This document shows positions 33,019-40,987 of a stretch of 64,000 bases of DNA, piece by piece. The notes beneath the pieces were generated by a model. It did not search any database, was not told the DNA's origin, and saw nothing but the letters and a program-made list of their open reading frames with translations. Source of the stretch: Amycolatopsis sp. A133 (GTDB lineage: Bacteria; Actinomycetota; Actinomycetes; Mycobacteriales; Pseudonocardiaceae); assembly GCF_031082405.1 (NCBI RefSeq), contig NZ_JAVHJU010000043.1:1-64000 (forward strand), read 5' to 3'. The position numbers and the translations under genes were made by a program. Each line of letters starts with the position of its first letter. Position 1 is the first letter of the stretch.

Positions 33019-33922
33019 CCTTGATCAGCGGCACGTCCCGCGACAGCTCCCGGAACCCGACGCTGTAGTACAGGTCCCGAGCCTGTGTCGGCGTCCCCAT
33101 GCAGGCGACCGTCGCGTGCCCCGCACCCGCTTCCCGGGCCCGCTGCATCCCGTGCAGGAGCAGCGCCCTCGCCAGGCCGCGGCGCCGGTACCCCGGGTGC
33201 GTCCCGACCGGCTCGAACTCGACCGTCGAGTTCGCCTCGTCGAGCCACACGATCGCCGAACACGCCATCGTCCCGTCCGGCGCTTCCACCAGGATGTGCA
33301 GGTCGCCGCGGTATCCCGGAGCCCGGCACAGACCCTCGTACGACGAAACCGTGTACGACGTCGGCTCCCACGCGGCCACGTGCGCCTGGACCACGGCCTC
33401 CGGCGAGGCCTCCGCCGCGGTGCGGAAGGAAAACCCGGACGGCAGCGACGGCTCCGCCACGTCGGTGAGGTCGCGCTCGTTGAGCTGGGACCAGGCCTCG
33501 GCCGGGTCGGTCTCGTAACCGTGCGCCGCCCAGCGCCGCAAGGCGAACTCGTCGGCGGCGCCCGGCAGCACCGTGCGCTCGAGGCCGTCCGCTGTCGTGT
33601 CGTACCAGGCGATCACGTCGTCGACCAGCACGGCGTGGTCCGGGTGCACCTGGTACGCCAGGTAGGCGCCGGTGATGTCCTTGACCGATCCGTCGCTGCG
33701 GTGCACCCGGCGGGGAAGCTGGGCCCAGCCCCACGCCACGAGCTGCTCGCCGGAGAACCACAGCCGGTGCCGCCAGCTCGCGCCGAAGGCGGCGTGGTCC
33801 TTGCCCCAGTTCCAGGCCAGCTCGCCGAACGACGCGTCGCTGTTCACCAGGTCCGGGCGGGCCGCGGTGACGCGCTGCGCCAGTTCCTGCATGAGCTGCA
33901 AGTCCGCTGCGGTCAACGCCAT
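33011..33922 (-). CDS. GNAT-family N-acetyltransferase
   Basis: 303 aa. The C-terminal GNAT domain has motif A, VGTHPGYRRRGLARALLLHGMQRA, preceded by IVWLDEANSTVEFEPVG. The N-terminal ~130 residues may be a degenerate second GNAT domain. It acetylates an unknown acceptor using acetyl-CoA. Last gene of the desaturase-TetR-GNAT row, 4 bp after the TetR stop. Probably cytoplasmic. Confidence 0.88.
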   Translation of the reverse strand: MALTAADLQLMQELAQRVTAARPDLVNSDASFGELAWNWGKDHAAFGASWRHRLWFSGEQLVAWGWAQLPRRVHRSDGSVKDITGAYLAYQVHPDHAVLVDDVIAWYDTTADGLERTVLPGAADEFALRRWAAHGYETDPAEAWSQLNERDLTDVAEPSLPSGFSFRTAAEASPEAVVQAHVAAWEPTSYTVSSYEGLCRAPGYRGDLHILVEAPDGTMACSAIVWLDEANSTVEFEPVGTHPGYRRRGLARALLLHGMQRAREAGAGHATVACMGTPTQARDLYYSVGFRELSRDVPLIKVR

Positions 33923-33926
33923 CGCG

Positions 33927-34598
33927 CTAAGCCAGCCGGAGCTTCGGCTTGTGCTCCAGGTGCGACAACCCGTTCCAAGCCAGGTTGACCAGGTGCGCGG
34001 CCACTTCGTCGCGCTTCGGCTTGCGCGCGTCGAGCCACCACTGGCCGGTCAGCGCGACCATGCCCACCAAAGCCTGCGCGTACAGCGCCGCCAGCTTCTC
34101 GTCGTAGCCGAGGGATCCGAACTGCTGGGCCAGGATGTGCTCGACCTGGCTCGCGATGTCGTTCAGCACCGTGGAAAACGTGCCCGTCGAACTCGCCACC
34201 GGGGAATCGCGGACCAGGATGCGGAAGCCGTCGTGGGAGTCTTCGACGTACGACAGCAGCGCCGTCGCCGCCTGTTCCAGCATCACCCTCGGGTGACCGC
34301 CGTGGAGGGTCGAGACCATCCGGTCGAGCAGCAGCTGGGTTTCACGGTCGACGACCACCGCGTAGATGCCTTCTTTGCCGCCGAAGTGCTCGTAGACCAC
34401 GGGTTTCGACACGTTGGCGCGGTGGGCGATCTCCTCGATCGACGTGCCGTCGAACCCCTTCTCGGCGAACAGGGCCCGCGCCACGTTCAGCAGCTGCTGA
34501 CGCCGCTCGGTCCCGGTCATCCGCACGCGGGTCACCGGGACGGCCGGACGCGCCCCAGTGACCTGCTGCTCTCGCTTCGAACGTCGTCTCCCCGCCAT
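33927..34598 (-). CDS. TetR-family regulator
   Basis: 223 aa. HTH at about 30-75: ERRQQLLNVARALFAEKGFDGTSIEEIAHRANVSKPVVYEHFGGKEGIY. The C-terminal domain contains TGQWWLDARKPKRDEVAAHLVNLAWNGLSHL. Its position between the desaturase and the mfd/glmU neighbourhood matches mycobacterial Rv1019. It likely controls the upstream desaturase, with which it shares strand and a short gap. It may sense acyl-CoA or lipids; this is inference from context. Confidence 0.9.
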   Translation of the reverse strand: MAGRRRSKREQQVTGARPAVPVTRVRMTGTERRQQLLNVARALFAEKGFDGTSIEEIAHRANVSKPVVYEHFGGKEGIYAVVVDRETQLLLDRMVSTLHGGHPRVMLEQAATALLSYVEDSHDGFRILVRDSPVASSTGTFSTVLNDIASQVEHILAQQFGSLGYDEKLAALYAQALVGMVALTGQWWLDARKPKRDEVAAHLVNLAWNGLSHLEHKPKLRLA

Positions 34599-34610
34599 CG
34601 GGGCAGCCTA

Positions 34611-34703
34611 GTTGCCGATCCGGCCAAAAGTAGGCCGCCCCCCACACGGCACGTGACCGTTGTGAGGAAGCCATGCGGCCGTGGCTGTGGTCTGATCGGC
34701 AAC
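34611..34703. repeat. Perfect 10-bp inverted repeat between desaturase and TetR
   Basis: GTTGCCGATC (34611-34620) and GATCGGCAAC (34694-34703) are perfect reverse complements across 73 bp. Outer bases CCTAGT (34607) and ACTAGG (34717) also complement. They frame most of the gap before the TetR gene and could be a pair of operator half-sites or a folded leader. Confidence 0.45.
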
Positions 34704-34717
34704 AGTCGGCACCGTGA

Positions 34718-35692
34718 CTAGGCCTTTTCCGTGGCGATTCGGGCCAAGCGCTGCGGCGTCGGCCAGCGCACGTCGTGCACCCAGCCGAACTTCTCGAAGA
34801 TCCAGATCAGCCGGGCGGAGATGTCGATCTGGCCGCGCTTGACGCCGTGGCGCGCGGACGTCGGGTCGGCGTGGTGCAGGTTGTGCCACGACTCGCCGAA
34901 CGAGAAGATCGCCAGCGGCCAGAAGTTCGCCGACTTGTCACGGGCGGCGAACGGGCGCTCGCCGATCATGTGGCAGATCGAGTTGACCGACCAGGTCACG
35001 TGGTGCAGCACGCAGATGCGCACCAGCCCGGCCCAGAAGAACGCCGTCACCGCGCCCCACAGCGACCACGAGATCAGCCCGCCGAGCAACGCCGGCAGCG
35101 TCAGGCTGAGCAGCGCCCACAGCCAGAACAGCTCGTCGACCTTCTTGATCGCCGGGTCCTTGACCAGGTCGGGCGCGAAGCGCTCGGCGTTGGTCTGGTC
35201 GCGCTCGAACAGCCAGCCCATGTGCGCGTGCCAGAAACCCTTGGCGATGGCCCACGGCGAGGTGCCGAACGCCCACGGCGAGTGCGGGTCGCCGTCGCGG
35301 TCGGAGAACGCGTGGTGGCGGCGGTGGTCGGCGACCCAGGTGATCACCGGGCCCTGCAGGGCGATGCTGCCCGCGATGGCCATGACCACGCGCAGCCACT
35401 GCTTGGCCTTGAACGAACCGTGCGTGAAGTAACGGTGGTACGACACCGTGATCCCGAGCCCGCTGATCGCGTAGAACAGGACGAACAGACCGACGTCGAC
35501 CCAGCTCAGTCCCCAGCCCCAGGCGAACGGCACAGCTACCAGCAGAGCCAGCAGCGGCGCGATCACGCCGAAGTAGACCGACAGCTGCACGCCCATGCCG
35601 CGCGTGCCTTCTGTGACTGGTTTGGGGCCCTTCGGGGCCGAAGGTTCTCCGGTGGGCTGAGAACGGTCGAGCGTGGCCGTCATACGCTTCAC
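34718..35692 (-). CDS. Membrane fatty-acid desaturase (acyl-CoA desaturase family)
   Basis: 324 aa. The three His boxes of the di-iron site are complete: HRYFTHG, HRRHHAFSD and HNLHHADPT. Four or more membrane spans surround them. It introduces a cis double bond, probably at delta-9, into acyl chains at the membrane, giving fluidity control. GTG 35692 follows AGGAAG; ATG 35683 in frame is equally plausible. A palindromic operator candidate lies upstream at 35729-35754, and the TetR gene follows on the same strand. Confidence 0.93.
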   Translation of the reverse strand: MKRMTATLDRSQPTGEPSAPKGPKPVTEGTRGMGVQLSVYFGVIAPLLALLVAVPFAWGWGLSWVDVGLFVLFYAISGLGITVSYHRYFTHGSFKAKQWLRVVMAIAGSIALQGPVITWVADHRRHHAFSDRDGDPHSPWAFGTSPWAIAKGFWHAHMGWLFERDQTNAERFAPDLVKDPAIKKVDELFWLWALLSLTLPALLGGLISWSLWGAVTAFFWAGLVRICVLHHVTWSVNSICHMIGERPFAARDKSANFWPLAIFSFGESWHNLHHADPTSARHGVKRGQIDISARLIWIFEKFGWVHDVRWPTPQRLARIATEKA

Positions 35693-35728
35693 TTCTTCCT
35701 ACACAGGCACACTTCTACCAAGGGCGCC

Positions 35729-35754
35729 CTTACCTACGATGCCGTAAGTTACGG
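35729..35754. promoter_or_regulatory. Candidate operator of the desaturase
   Basis: CCGTAAGTTACGG (35742-35754) is a perfect 13-bp palindrome. A second interleaved inverted pair CTTAC (35729-35733) and GTAAG (35744-35748) overlaps it. The site is 37-62 bp upstream of the desaturase start. It is the likely binding site of the co-transcribed TetR regulator. Confidence 0.55.
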
Positions 35755-35887
35755 TACAGGAGGTTCGGGCCGCTGTGGAGAGCCCGAACTCACACCGTTC
35801 CTCGGAACCCGGGTACCCGGCGGACGGGCGCCAAACGCATCCCCCGCGCGGACGACACCCGATCGTCGCTATCCTGACCAGGATCGA

Positions 35888-35959
35888 TCCGCCGTAGTGT
35901 AATCGGCAGCACTTCAGATTTTGGTTCTGACAGTTCAGGTTCGAATCCTGGCGGCGGAG
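35888..35959 (+). tRNA. tRNA-Gln (anticodon TTG)
   Basis: Full cloverleaf over 72 nt: acceptor 7 bp TCCGCCG/CGGCGGA (35888-35894 with 35952-35958), discriminator G, D arm with AATCGGCAGC, anticodon stem TCAGA/TCTGA around TTTTGGT with anticodon TTG, and T arm CAGGTTCGAATCCTG. CCA is not encoded at its 3' end. It stands immediately upstream of the diguanylate cyclase gene. Confidence 0.95.
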
Positions 35960-35992
35960 CAGAAGGAACCGGAAACCCACGACACCGGGAGG

Positions 35993-37747
35993 TTGGCGCT
36001 GACCGACGAGGCGACCGACCCGGTAACGGCCAGGCGACCCGCGCTGGCCGAGATGTCCGACGCCTGGCTGGTCGGGCGCGCGCGGGAGCTGGGCGCCGCG
36101 GTCCAGCGGCACGAGTACACCCAGCAGCTCGAGATCGTCGCGATGATGGACGAGCTGCTCGACGAGACCCAGCGGCGCGGCGAGCCCCTGCTCGTGGCCC
36201 AGCTGCTGCGCTCGTCCGCCCTCGCCCGGCTGGCCACCAAGGGCCTGGCCGCGGAGGCCGAACCCCGGCTCGACGAGATGCTCGCGCACACCCGGCGGCA
36301 CGGCATCGCCCTGCTGCGGGCCGACGCGCACGCGCTGCGCGGACGCCGCCTCGTGATCGCCGCGCAGGAGGACGCCGCGCTCACCGAGATCGCCCGGGCG
36401 CTGGCCATCCTGGACGACTCCACCATCCCGGACCGGCAGGTCGGCCTGCGCAACTGGAACCGGCTGCTCTCCTCCACGCTCATCGACTGCTGGCTGGTGC
36501 TCAACCAGCTCGGCGTCTACGAAGCGGCCGAGGAGGTGATCGGCCGGGCCGCCGCGGCGATCCGCGAGAGCGCGAGCCCGCACGACATCGCCCTGCAGCT
36601 GATCAACCGGATCAAGATGCTGCTCGGCTGGGGCCTGCGGCTCGAACGCATCGACGAGTACGACGAGAGCGCCGAGAAGTTCCGCACCGCGGCGTCGATG
36701 GGGGCCGCCGCCGAAGGCCCGTTCGCCGAGTCGCTGTTCCCGCGCCGGGCGAACGTCGCGGCGATCGACCAGGTCGGCGTCCTGGCCGCGGCGCCGGCGC
36801 TGAACCAGCCGGGCGCCGACCACATCGAACGGCTGGAGAAGCTCTACACCGAGCGCGCCTTCGGGCACGACCGGGAGATCGTCGCGATCGCGCTGGCGCG
36901 CTGCCTGGACAAGGAGGGCCGCCGCGAGGAGGCCCTCTCGGTCCTGCGCGAGACGCGTCAATCCATCTCGGACGACACCTCGCAGCCGTCGATGCGGCTG
37001 AACATCGCCCGCGAGCTGGCCCGGCTCGACACCAGCCCGGACTACGCGTCCGGCGCGAGCGAGTCGCTGATCGACTACGCGCGGCGCCTCGAGTCGGAGA
37101 TGTGGAGCCTGCGCGAGTCGCAGATCGCCACGCTGAACGCCCGCCGCGAGCACGAACGGCTGTCCGCCGAGCACGGCGCGATCACCCAGCAGGCGCTGCA
37201 GGACCCGCTCACCGGCCTGCCGAACCGGCGCGCGCTAGACGAGAAGCTGCGGCAGCTCGCTTCGTCGGCCGACGCGCAGCCCCTCGCCGTCGCGCTGGTG
37301 GACCTCGACGGCTTCAAGGGCGTCAACGACAAGCAGTCGCACGCCGAGGGCGACAACGTGCTGCGTGTCGTCGCGAGCACGCTTCGCGACGCCCTGCGCG
37401 GTGACGACCTGGTGGCGCGCTACGGCGGTGACGAGTTCATCGTCCTGCTCCCGGGCACGCCGGCGTCCGCGGCGAAGATGGCGCTCGGGCGCGCGGTGAA
37501 GTCCGTTGCGAACCTGCCGCACCACCTCTCGCACGGCGTCACGTTGTCGATCGGCTTGGTCTCACTGCGGCCGCAGGAGCGCGGCGAGCAGGTCCTCGCG
37601 CGTGCGGACGCGGCCATGTACCAGGCGAAACGCGGCGGCGGCAACCAGGTGGCCTCCGCCAACTCCATGGCCGCCGACCCGGCCGCGGCCTGGGCGGCCG
37701 AAGCCCCTCCGACCGACCCCGCGTGGGACGCCGAAGACCACAGTTAG
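35993..37747 (+). CDS. GGDEF-domain diguanylate cyclase with helical repeat N-terminus
   Basis: About 584 aa. The first ~400 residues are an all-alpha TPR/helical-repeat-like sensor region, then a short coiled coil (EMWSLRESQIATLNARREHE). The GGDEF domain follows with DPLTGLPNRRALDEKL, the active site GGDEF in VARYGGDEFIVLLPG, and ADAAMYQAKRGGGN. It makes cyclic di-GMP from GTP; no EAL domain. The start is uncertain: GGGAGG (35987-35992) is followed by TTG 35993 (no spacing) or CTG 35999 (6 nt spacing); ATG 36053 has no RBS. It sits 34 bp after tRNA-Gln. Confidence 0.85.
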   Translation: MALTDEATDPVTARRPALAEMSDAWLVGRARELGAAVQRHEYTQQLEIVAMMDELLDETQRRGEPLLVAQLLRSSALARLATKGLAAEAEPRLDEMLAHTRRHGIALLRADAHALRGRRLVIAAQEDAALTEIARALAILDDSTIPDRQVGLRNWNRLLSSTLIDCWLVLNQLGVYEAAEEVIGRAAAAIRESASPHDIALQLINRIKMLLGWGLRLERIDEYDESAEKFRTAASMGAAAEGPFAESLFPRRANVAAIDQVGVLAAAPALNQPGADHIERLEKLYTERAFGHDREIVAIALARCLDKEGRREEALSVLRETRQSISDDTSQPSMRLNIARELARLDTSPDYASGASESLIDYARRLESEMWSLRESQIATLNARREHERLSAEHGAITQQALQDPLTGLPNRRALDEKLRQLASSADAQPLAVALVDLDGFKGVNDKQSHAEGDNVLRVVASTLRDALRGDDLVARYGGDEFIVLLPGTPASAAKMALGRAVKSVANLPHHLSHGVTLSIGLVSLRPQERGEQVLARADAAMYQAKRGGGNQVASANSMAADPAAAWAAEAPPTDPAWDAEDHS

Positions 37748-37769
37748 GATCGATCCCCGACAAACGCGC

Positions 37770-37828
37770 AGCTTTCACGTGAAAGCTAGCCGGAGGTGGC
37801 GCCTCCGGATAGCTTTCACGTGAAAGCT
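37770..37828. promoter_or_regulatory. Two identical 18-bp palindromes flanking a hairpin, upstream of glmU
   Basis: AGCTTTCACGTGAAAGCT occurs at 37770-37787 and again at 37811-37828, 41 bp apart centre to centre (about four helical turns). Each copy is perfectly self-complementary and contains CACGTG. Between them CCGGAGG-TGGCG-CCTCCGG forms a 7-bp stem. The block ends 27 bp before the glmU start. It could be a paired operator, or a terminator for the cyclase gene. Confidence 0.7.
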
Positions 37829-37855
37829 GTGACCGGAGCCATCGTTTGGAGCGTC

Positions 37856-39328
37856 GTGAGCGGCCCGCTGAGCACGTTGATCCTCGCCGCGGGTGAGGGC
37901 ACCCGCATGCGTTCCTCGACCCCGAAGGTGCTGCACCCGATCGCCGGGCGCCCCCTGGTCGAGCACGCCGTCCGGGCCGCCGCCGGCCTGAACCCCGACC
38001 ACCTCGTGGTGGTCGTCGGCCACGGCCGCGAAGCGGTCGGCGAACACCTGGCCGCGGTCGGGGAAGCGCTCGGGCGGGCCGTCGGCACCGCGGTGCAGGC
38101 CGAGCAGAAGGGCACCGGCCACGCCGTGTCCTGCGCGCTCGCGACGCTGCCCGCCGACGTCACCGGCACCGTGCTCGTCAGCTACGGCGACGTCCCGCTG
38201 CTCGACACCGCGACCCTCGGCGCGCTGCTCGACGAGCACACCGAGGCGAAGAACGCGGTCACCGTGCTCACCTCCGTGGTCGCCGACCCGGCGGGTTACG
38301 GCCGGATCGTGCGCGACGCGGCGGGCAAGGTCACCGGGATCGTCGAGCACAAGGACGCCACGCCGGAGCAGGCCGGGATCACCGAGATCAACTCGGGCGT
38401 CTACGCCTTCGACGCCGCGGTGCTGCGCGACGGCCTTTCGCGCCTCTCGACCGACAACGCCCAGGGCGAGCTCTACCTCACCGACGTGCTGGGCATCGCG
38501 AACGGCGACGGGCTCGACGTCGGCGCGCTGGTCGTCGAGGACCCGTGGCTGACCGAAGGCGTCAACGACCGCGTGCAGCTGTCGGTGCTCGGCGCCGAGC
38601 TCAACCGCCGGATCGTCCAGCGCTGGCAGCGCGAGGGCGTCACCGTCGTCGACCCGGCCACGACGTGGATCGACGCCGGCGTGACCCTCTCCCGTGACGT
38701 CGTCATCCAGCCCGGCGTGCAGCTCAAGGGCGCCACGTCGGTCGGCGAGGGCAGCACGGTCGGGCCGGACAGCACGCTGACGGACGTCACGATCGGCGCG
38801 GGCGCCTCGGTGGTCCGCGTGCACGGCTCGGACTCGGAACTCGGCGACGGCGTCAACGTCGGCCCGTTCACCTACCTGCGGCCGGGCACGAAGCTGGGCG
38901 TCAAGGCGAAGCTGGGCGCGTTCGTCGAGACGAAGGCCGCCGACATCGGTGCCGGCACGAAGGTGCCGCACCTGACCTACGTGGGGGACGCCACGATCGG
39001 TGAGCACAGCAACATCGGGTGCTCCAGCGTGTTCGTGAACTACGACGGGGTGAACAAGCACCGGACCGTTATCGGGTCGTATGTCCGGTTGGGCGCGGAC
39101 AACACCTTCGTCGCCCCGGTGCACATCGGTGACGGCGCTTACAGTGGTGCGGGTGCCGTGATCCGCGAAGACGTCCCGCCGGGCACACTCGCGGTGTCGG
39201 CGCCGCCGCAGCGCAACATCGAAGGCTGGGCGATCCGGCGCCGGCCGGGTACGCCCGCGGCGGAGGCGGCCCAGGCCGCCCTCGACGCCGATTCAGCAGC
39301 AGGAACCGACGGGGAGTCACCAGCATGA
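37856..39328 (+). CDS. glmU: Bifunctional GlcNAc-1-P uridyltransferase / GlcN-1-P acetyltransferase
   Basis: 490 aa. The N-terminal pyrophosphorylase domain has LILAAGEGTRMRSSTPKVLHPIAGRPL, then GTGHAVSCAL, GDVPLL and INSGVYAF. From about 250 the left-handed beta-helix of hexapeptide repeats has GPFTYLRPGTKLG, HLTYVGDATIGEHSNIGC and FVAPVHIGDGAYSGAGAVI. It makes UDP-GlcNAc for cell wall synthesis. GTG 37856 has TTTGGAG 5-6 nt upstream and gives the normal N terminus. The prs gene starts inside its stop (ATGA), as in mycobacteria. Confidence 0.97.
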   Translation: MSGPLSTLILAAGEGTRMRSSTPKVLHPIAGRPLVEHAVRAAAGLNPDHLVVVVGHGREAVGEHLAAVGEALGRAVGTAVQAEQKGTGHAVSCALATLPADVTGTVLVSYGDVPLLDTATLGALLDEHTEAKNAVTVLTSVVADPAGYGRIVRDAAGKVTGIVEHKDATPEQAGITEINSGVYAFDAAVLRDGLSRLSTDNAQGELYLTDVLGIANGDGLDVGALVVEDPWLTEGVNDRVQLSVLGAELNRRIVQRWQREGVTVVDPATTWIDAGVTLSRDVVIQPGVQLKGATSVGEGSTVGPDSTLTDVTIGAGASVVRVHGSDSELGDGVNVGPFTYLRPGTKLGVKAKLGAFVETKAADIGAGTKVPHLTYVGDATIGEHSNIGCSSVFVNYDGVNKHRTVIGSYVRLGADNTFVAPVHIGDGAYSGAGAVIREDVPPGTLAVSAPPQRNIEGWAIRRRPGTPAAEAAQAALDADSAAGTDGESPA

Positions 39329-40305
39329 GTCCGAAGCAAGGCACGCCGAAGAAGAACTTGATGCTCTTCTCCGGACGGGCGCACAAGGAGCTCGCCGAAG
39401 AGGTGGCCCAGCACCTCAACGTGACGATCACCCCGCAGACGGCGCACACGTTCGCCAACGGTGAGCTGTTCGTCCGGTTCGAGGAATCCGTCCGCGGCAC
39501 CGACGCCTTCGTCATCCAGGCGCACACCACGCCCATCAACGAGTTCGTGATGGAACAGCTGATCATGGTCGACGCGCTCAAGCGGGCGAGCGCGAAGCGG
39601 ATCACCGTGGTGATGCCGTTCTACCCGTACGCGCGCCAGGACAAGAAGCACAAGGGCCGCGAGCCGATCTCGGCGCGGCTGATCGCGGACCTGTTCAAGA
39701 CCGCGGGCGCCGACCGGATCATGACGGTCGACCTGCACACCGCGCAGATCCAGGGCTTCTTCGACGGCCCGGTCGACCACCTGATGGCGCAGACCGTGCT
39801 GGCCGACCACATCAAGAAGACCTACGGCGACGCCGACATCACGGTCGTCTCCCCGGACTCGGGCCGCGTGCGGCTGGCCGAGAAGTGGGCGCAGACGCTG
39901 GGCGACCGCCCGATCGCGTTCATCCACAAGACGCGCGACCCGGACAAGCCCAACCAGGCCGTGGCCAACCGCGTCGTCGGCAAGGTCGAGGGCAAGCTCT
40001 GCGTGCTGATCGACGACATGATCGACACCGGCGGCACGATCGTGAAGGCGACCGAGGCCCTGATCGACGAGGGCGCGGCCGACGTCGTCATCGCGACGAC
40101 CCACGGCATCCTGTCCGACCCGGCCACCCAGCGGCTCTCGGCGTGCAAGGCGCGCGAGGTCATCGTGACGAACTCGCTGCCGATCCCGGAAGAGAAGCGG
40201 TTCCCGGGGCTGACGGTCCTGTCGATCGCGCCGATGCTGGCCGAGGCGATCCAGCAGGTCTTCGAAGACGGCTCGGTGACGTCGCTGTTCGACGGCAACG
40301 CCTGA
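39325..40305 (+). CDS. prs: Ribose-phosphate pyrophosphokinase
   Basis: 326 aa. Makes PRPP from ribose-5-phosphate and ATP, feeding nucleotides, His and Trp. Seen: LFSGRAHKELAEEVA, FANGELFVRFEESVRG, the ATP flexible loop region PYARQDKKHKGREPISARL, the metal site VDLHTAQIQGFF, and the PRPP loop LCVLIDDMIDTGGTIVKA. ATG overlaps the glmU stop by 4 bp. A very strong hairpin follows its stop by about 20 bp. Confidence 0.97.
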   Translation: MSPKQGTPKKNLMLFSGRAHKELAEEVAQHLNVTITPQTAHTFANGELFVRFEESVRGTDAFVIQAHTTPINEFVMEQLIMVDALKRASAKRITVVMPFYPYARQDKKHKGREPISARLIADLFKTAGADRIMTVDLHTAQIQGFFDGPVDHLMAQTVLADHIKKTYGDADITVVSPDSGRVRLAEKWAQTLGDRPIAFIHKTRDPDKPNQAVANRVVGKVEGKLCVLIDDMIDTGGTIVKATEALIDEGAADVVIATTHGILSDPATQRLSACKAREVIVTNSLPIPEEKRFPGLTVLSIAPMLAEAIQQVFEDGSVTSLFDGNA

Positions 40306-40325
40306 GTCCCAGCTCTGCCGCAGCC

Positions 40326-40371
40326 GTCGTGAGTGGTAAGGCGGGTTAGAACCCGCCTTACCACTCACGAC
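40326..40371. terminator. 22-bp perfect inverted repeat between prs and the convergent operon
   Basis: The arms 40326-40347 and 40350-40371 are perfect reverse complements with a 2-base loop (AG, 40348-40349). The left arm begins GTCGTGAGTGG and ends GGCGGGTT. There is no U-tract. It lies about 20 bp after prs and includes the stop codon of the convergent gene, so it could terminate both. Its perfect arms also fit a mobile palindromic repeat. Confidence 0.6.
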
Positions 40372-40727
40372 CAGGTCGCCCAGGTCGCCGGGACGAGGGA
40401 GTCGTCGTCGGGTTCCGGCGGGCGGTCCGGTCGCGCGGCCGTGCCGGGCTCGTCCGGCAGCAAGTCCCCCAGCAGCTCGCGGCCCTGTCGCAAGGCGTCC
40501 GCACCCGCCTCCGCGGCCAGCCGCCGGATCACCCCGGCCAGCTCCCCCGGCGACCGGTTCAGCGCCCACCGGTCGAACCGCAGGTCCACCAGCGCCCCGT
40601 GCAGGTCGACCACCACCGCAACCCCGTCGGCCGCCGCGGCCGCGCGGATCGCCGCCAGCCGGGCCCCGTATCCCGGCTCCGGAGCCGCGAAAGCGTCGTC
40701 GGCCGGCTCCACAGCCGTCCTGGTCAC
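40365..40727 (-). CDS. Small YbaB/EbfC-like protein of the hydrolase operon
   Basis: 120 aa. Contains ARLAAIRAAAAADGVAVVVDLHGALVDLRFDRWALNRSPGELAGVIRRLAAEAGADAL, a YbaB-like layout (strand, hydrophobic strand, helix). The tail is acidic/Pro-rich (RPPEPDDDSLVP). GTG start overlaps the upstream small protein gene (GTGA). YbaB-like proteins accompany type VII secretion genes in actinobacteria. Role unknown. Confidence 0.65.
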   Translation of the reverse strand: MTRTAVEPADDAFAAPEPGYGARLAAIRAAAAADGVAVVVDLHGALVDLRFDRWALNRSPGELAGVIRRLAAEAGADALRQGRELLGDLLPDEPGTAARPDRPPEPDDDSLVPATWATWS

Positions 40728-40987
40728 TGGGCCCGCCAGCTGTCCGGTGTGGTCGCTTCCGCGGCTTCCCCCGGCTCCGGCAAGCCGAGGGCCTCGACGC
40801 CGTCCCGGTTGTGCCACAGGGAAGCCGTGGCCCGCGCCGAAGCGGCCGCCGTCAGCAGCAGGATCCGGCGCGCCAGCTCGTCCGGCTCCAGCCGCAGCGC
40901 CGCGGCTTCCAGGGTCAGCTCCTGCAGCGCCCCACCGGGCGCGACCTCCACGGCGACCGTCCGGTCGGCGGCTCTTCCGGTGATCAC
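40724..40987 (-). CDS. Small YbaB-like or ESX-associated protein
   Basis: 87 aa: starts VITGRAADRTVAVEVAPGGA, then LQELTLEAAALRLEPDELARRILLLTAAASARATASLW. The strand-then-helix pattern matches its downstream neighbour, so the two are probably related small nucleoid/chaperone-like proteins. GTG start lies within the CHAP gene stop (GTGA). Cytoplasmic, no motifs beyond this. Confidence 0.65.
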   Translation of the reverse strand: MITGRAADRTVAVEVAPGGALQELTLEAAALRLEPDELARRILLLTAAASARATASLWHNRDGVEALGLPEPGEAAEATTPDSWRAQ

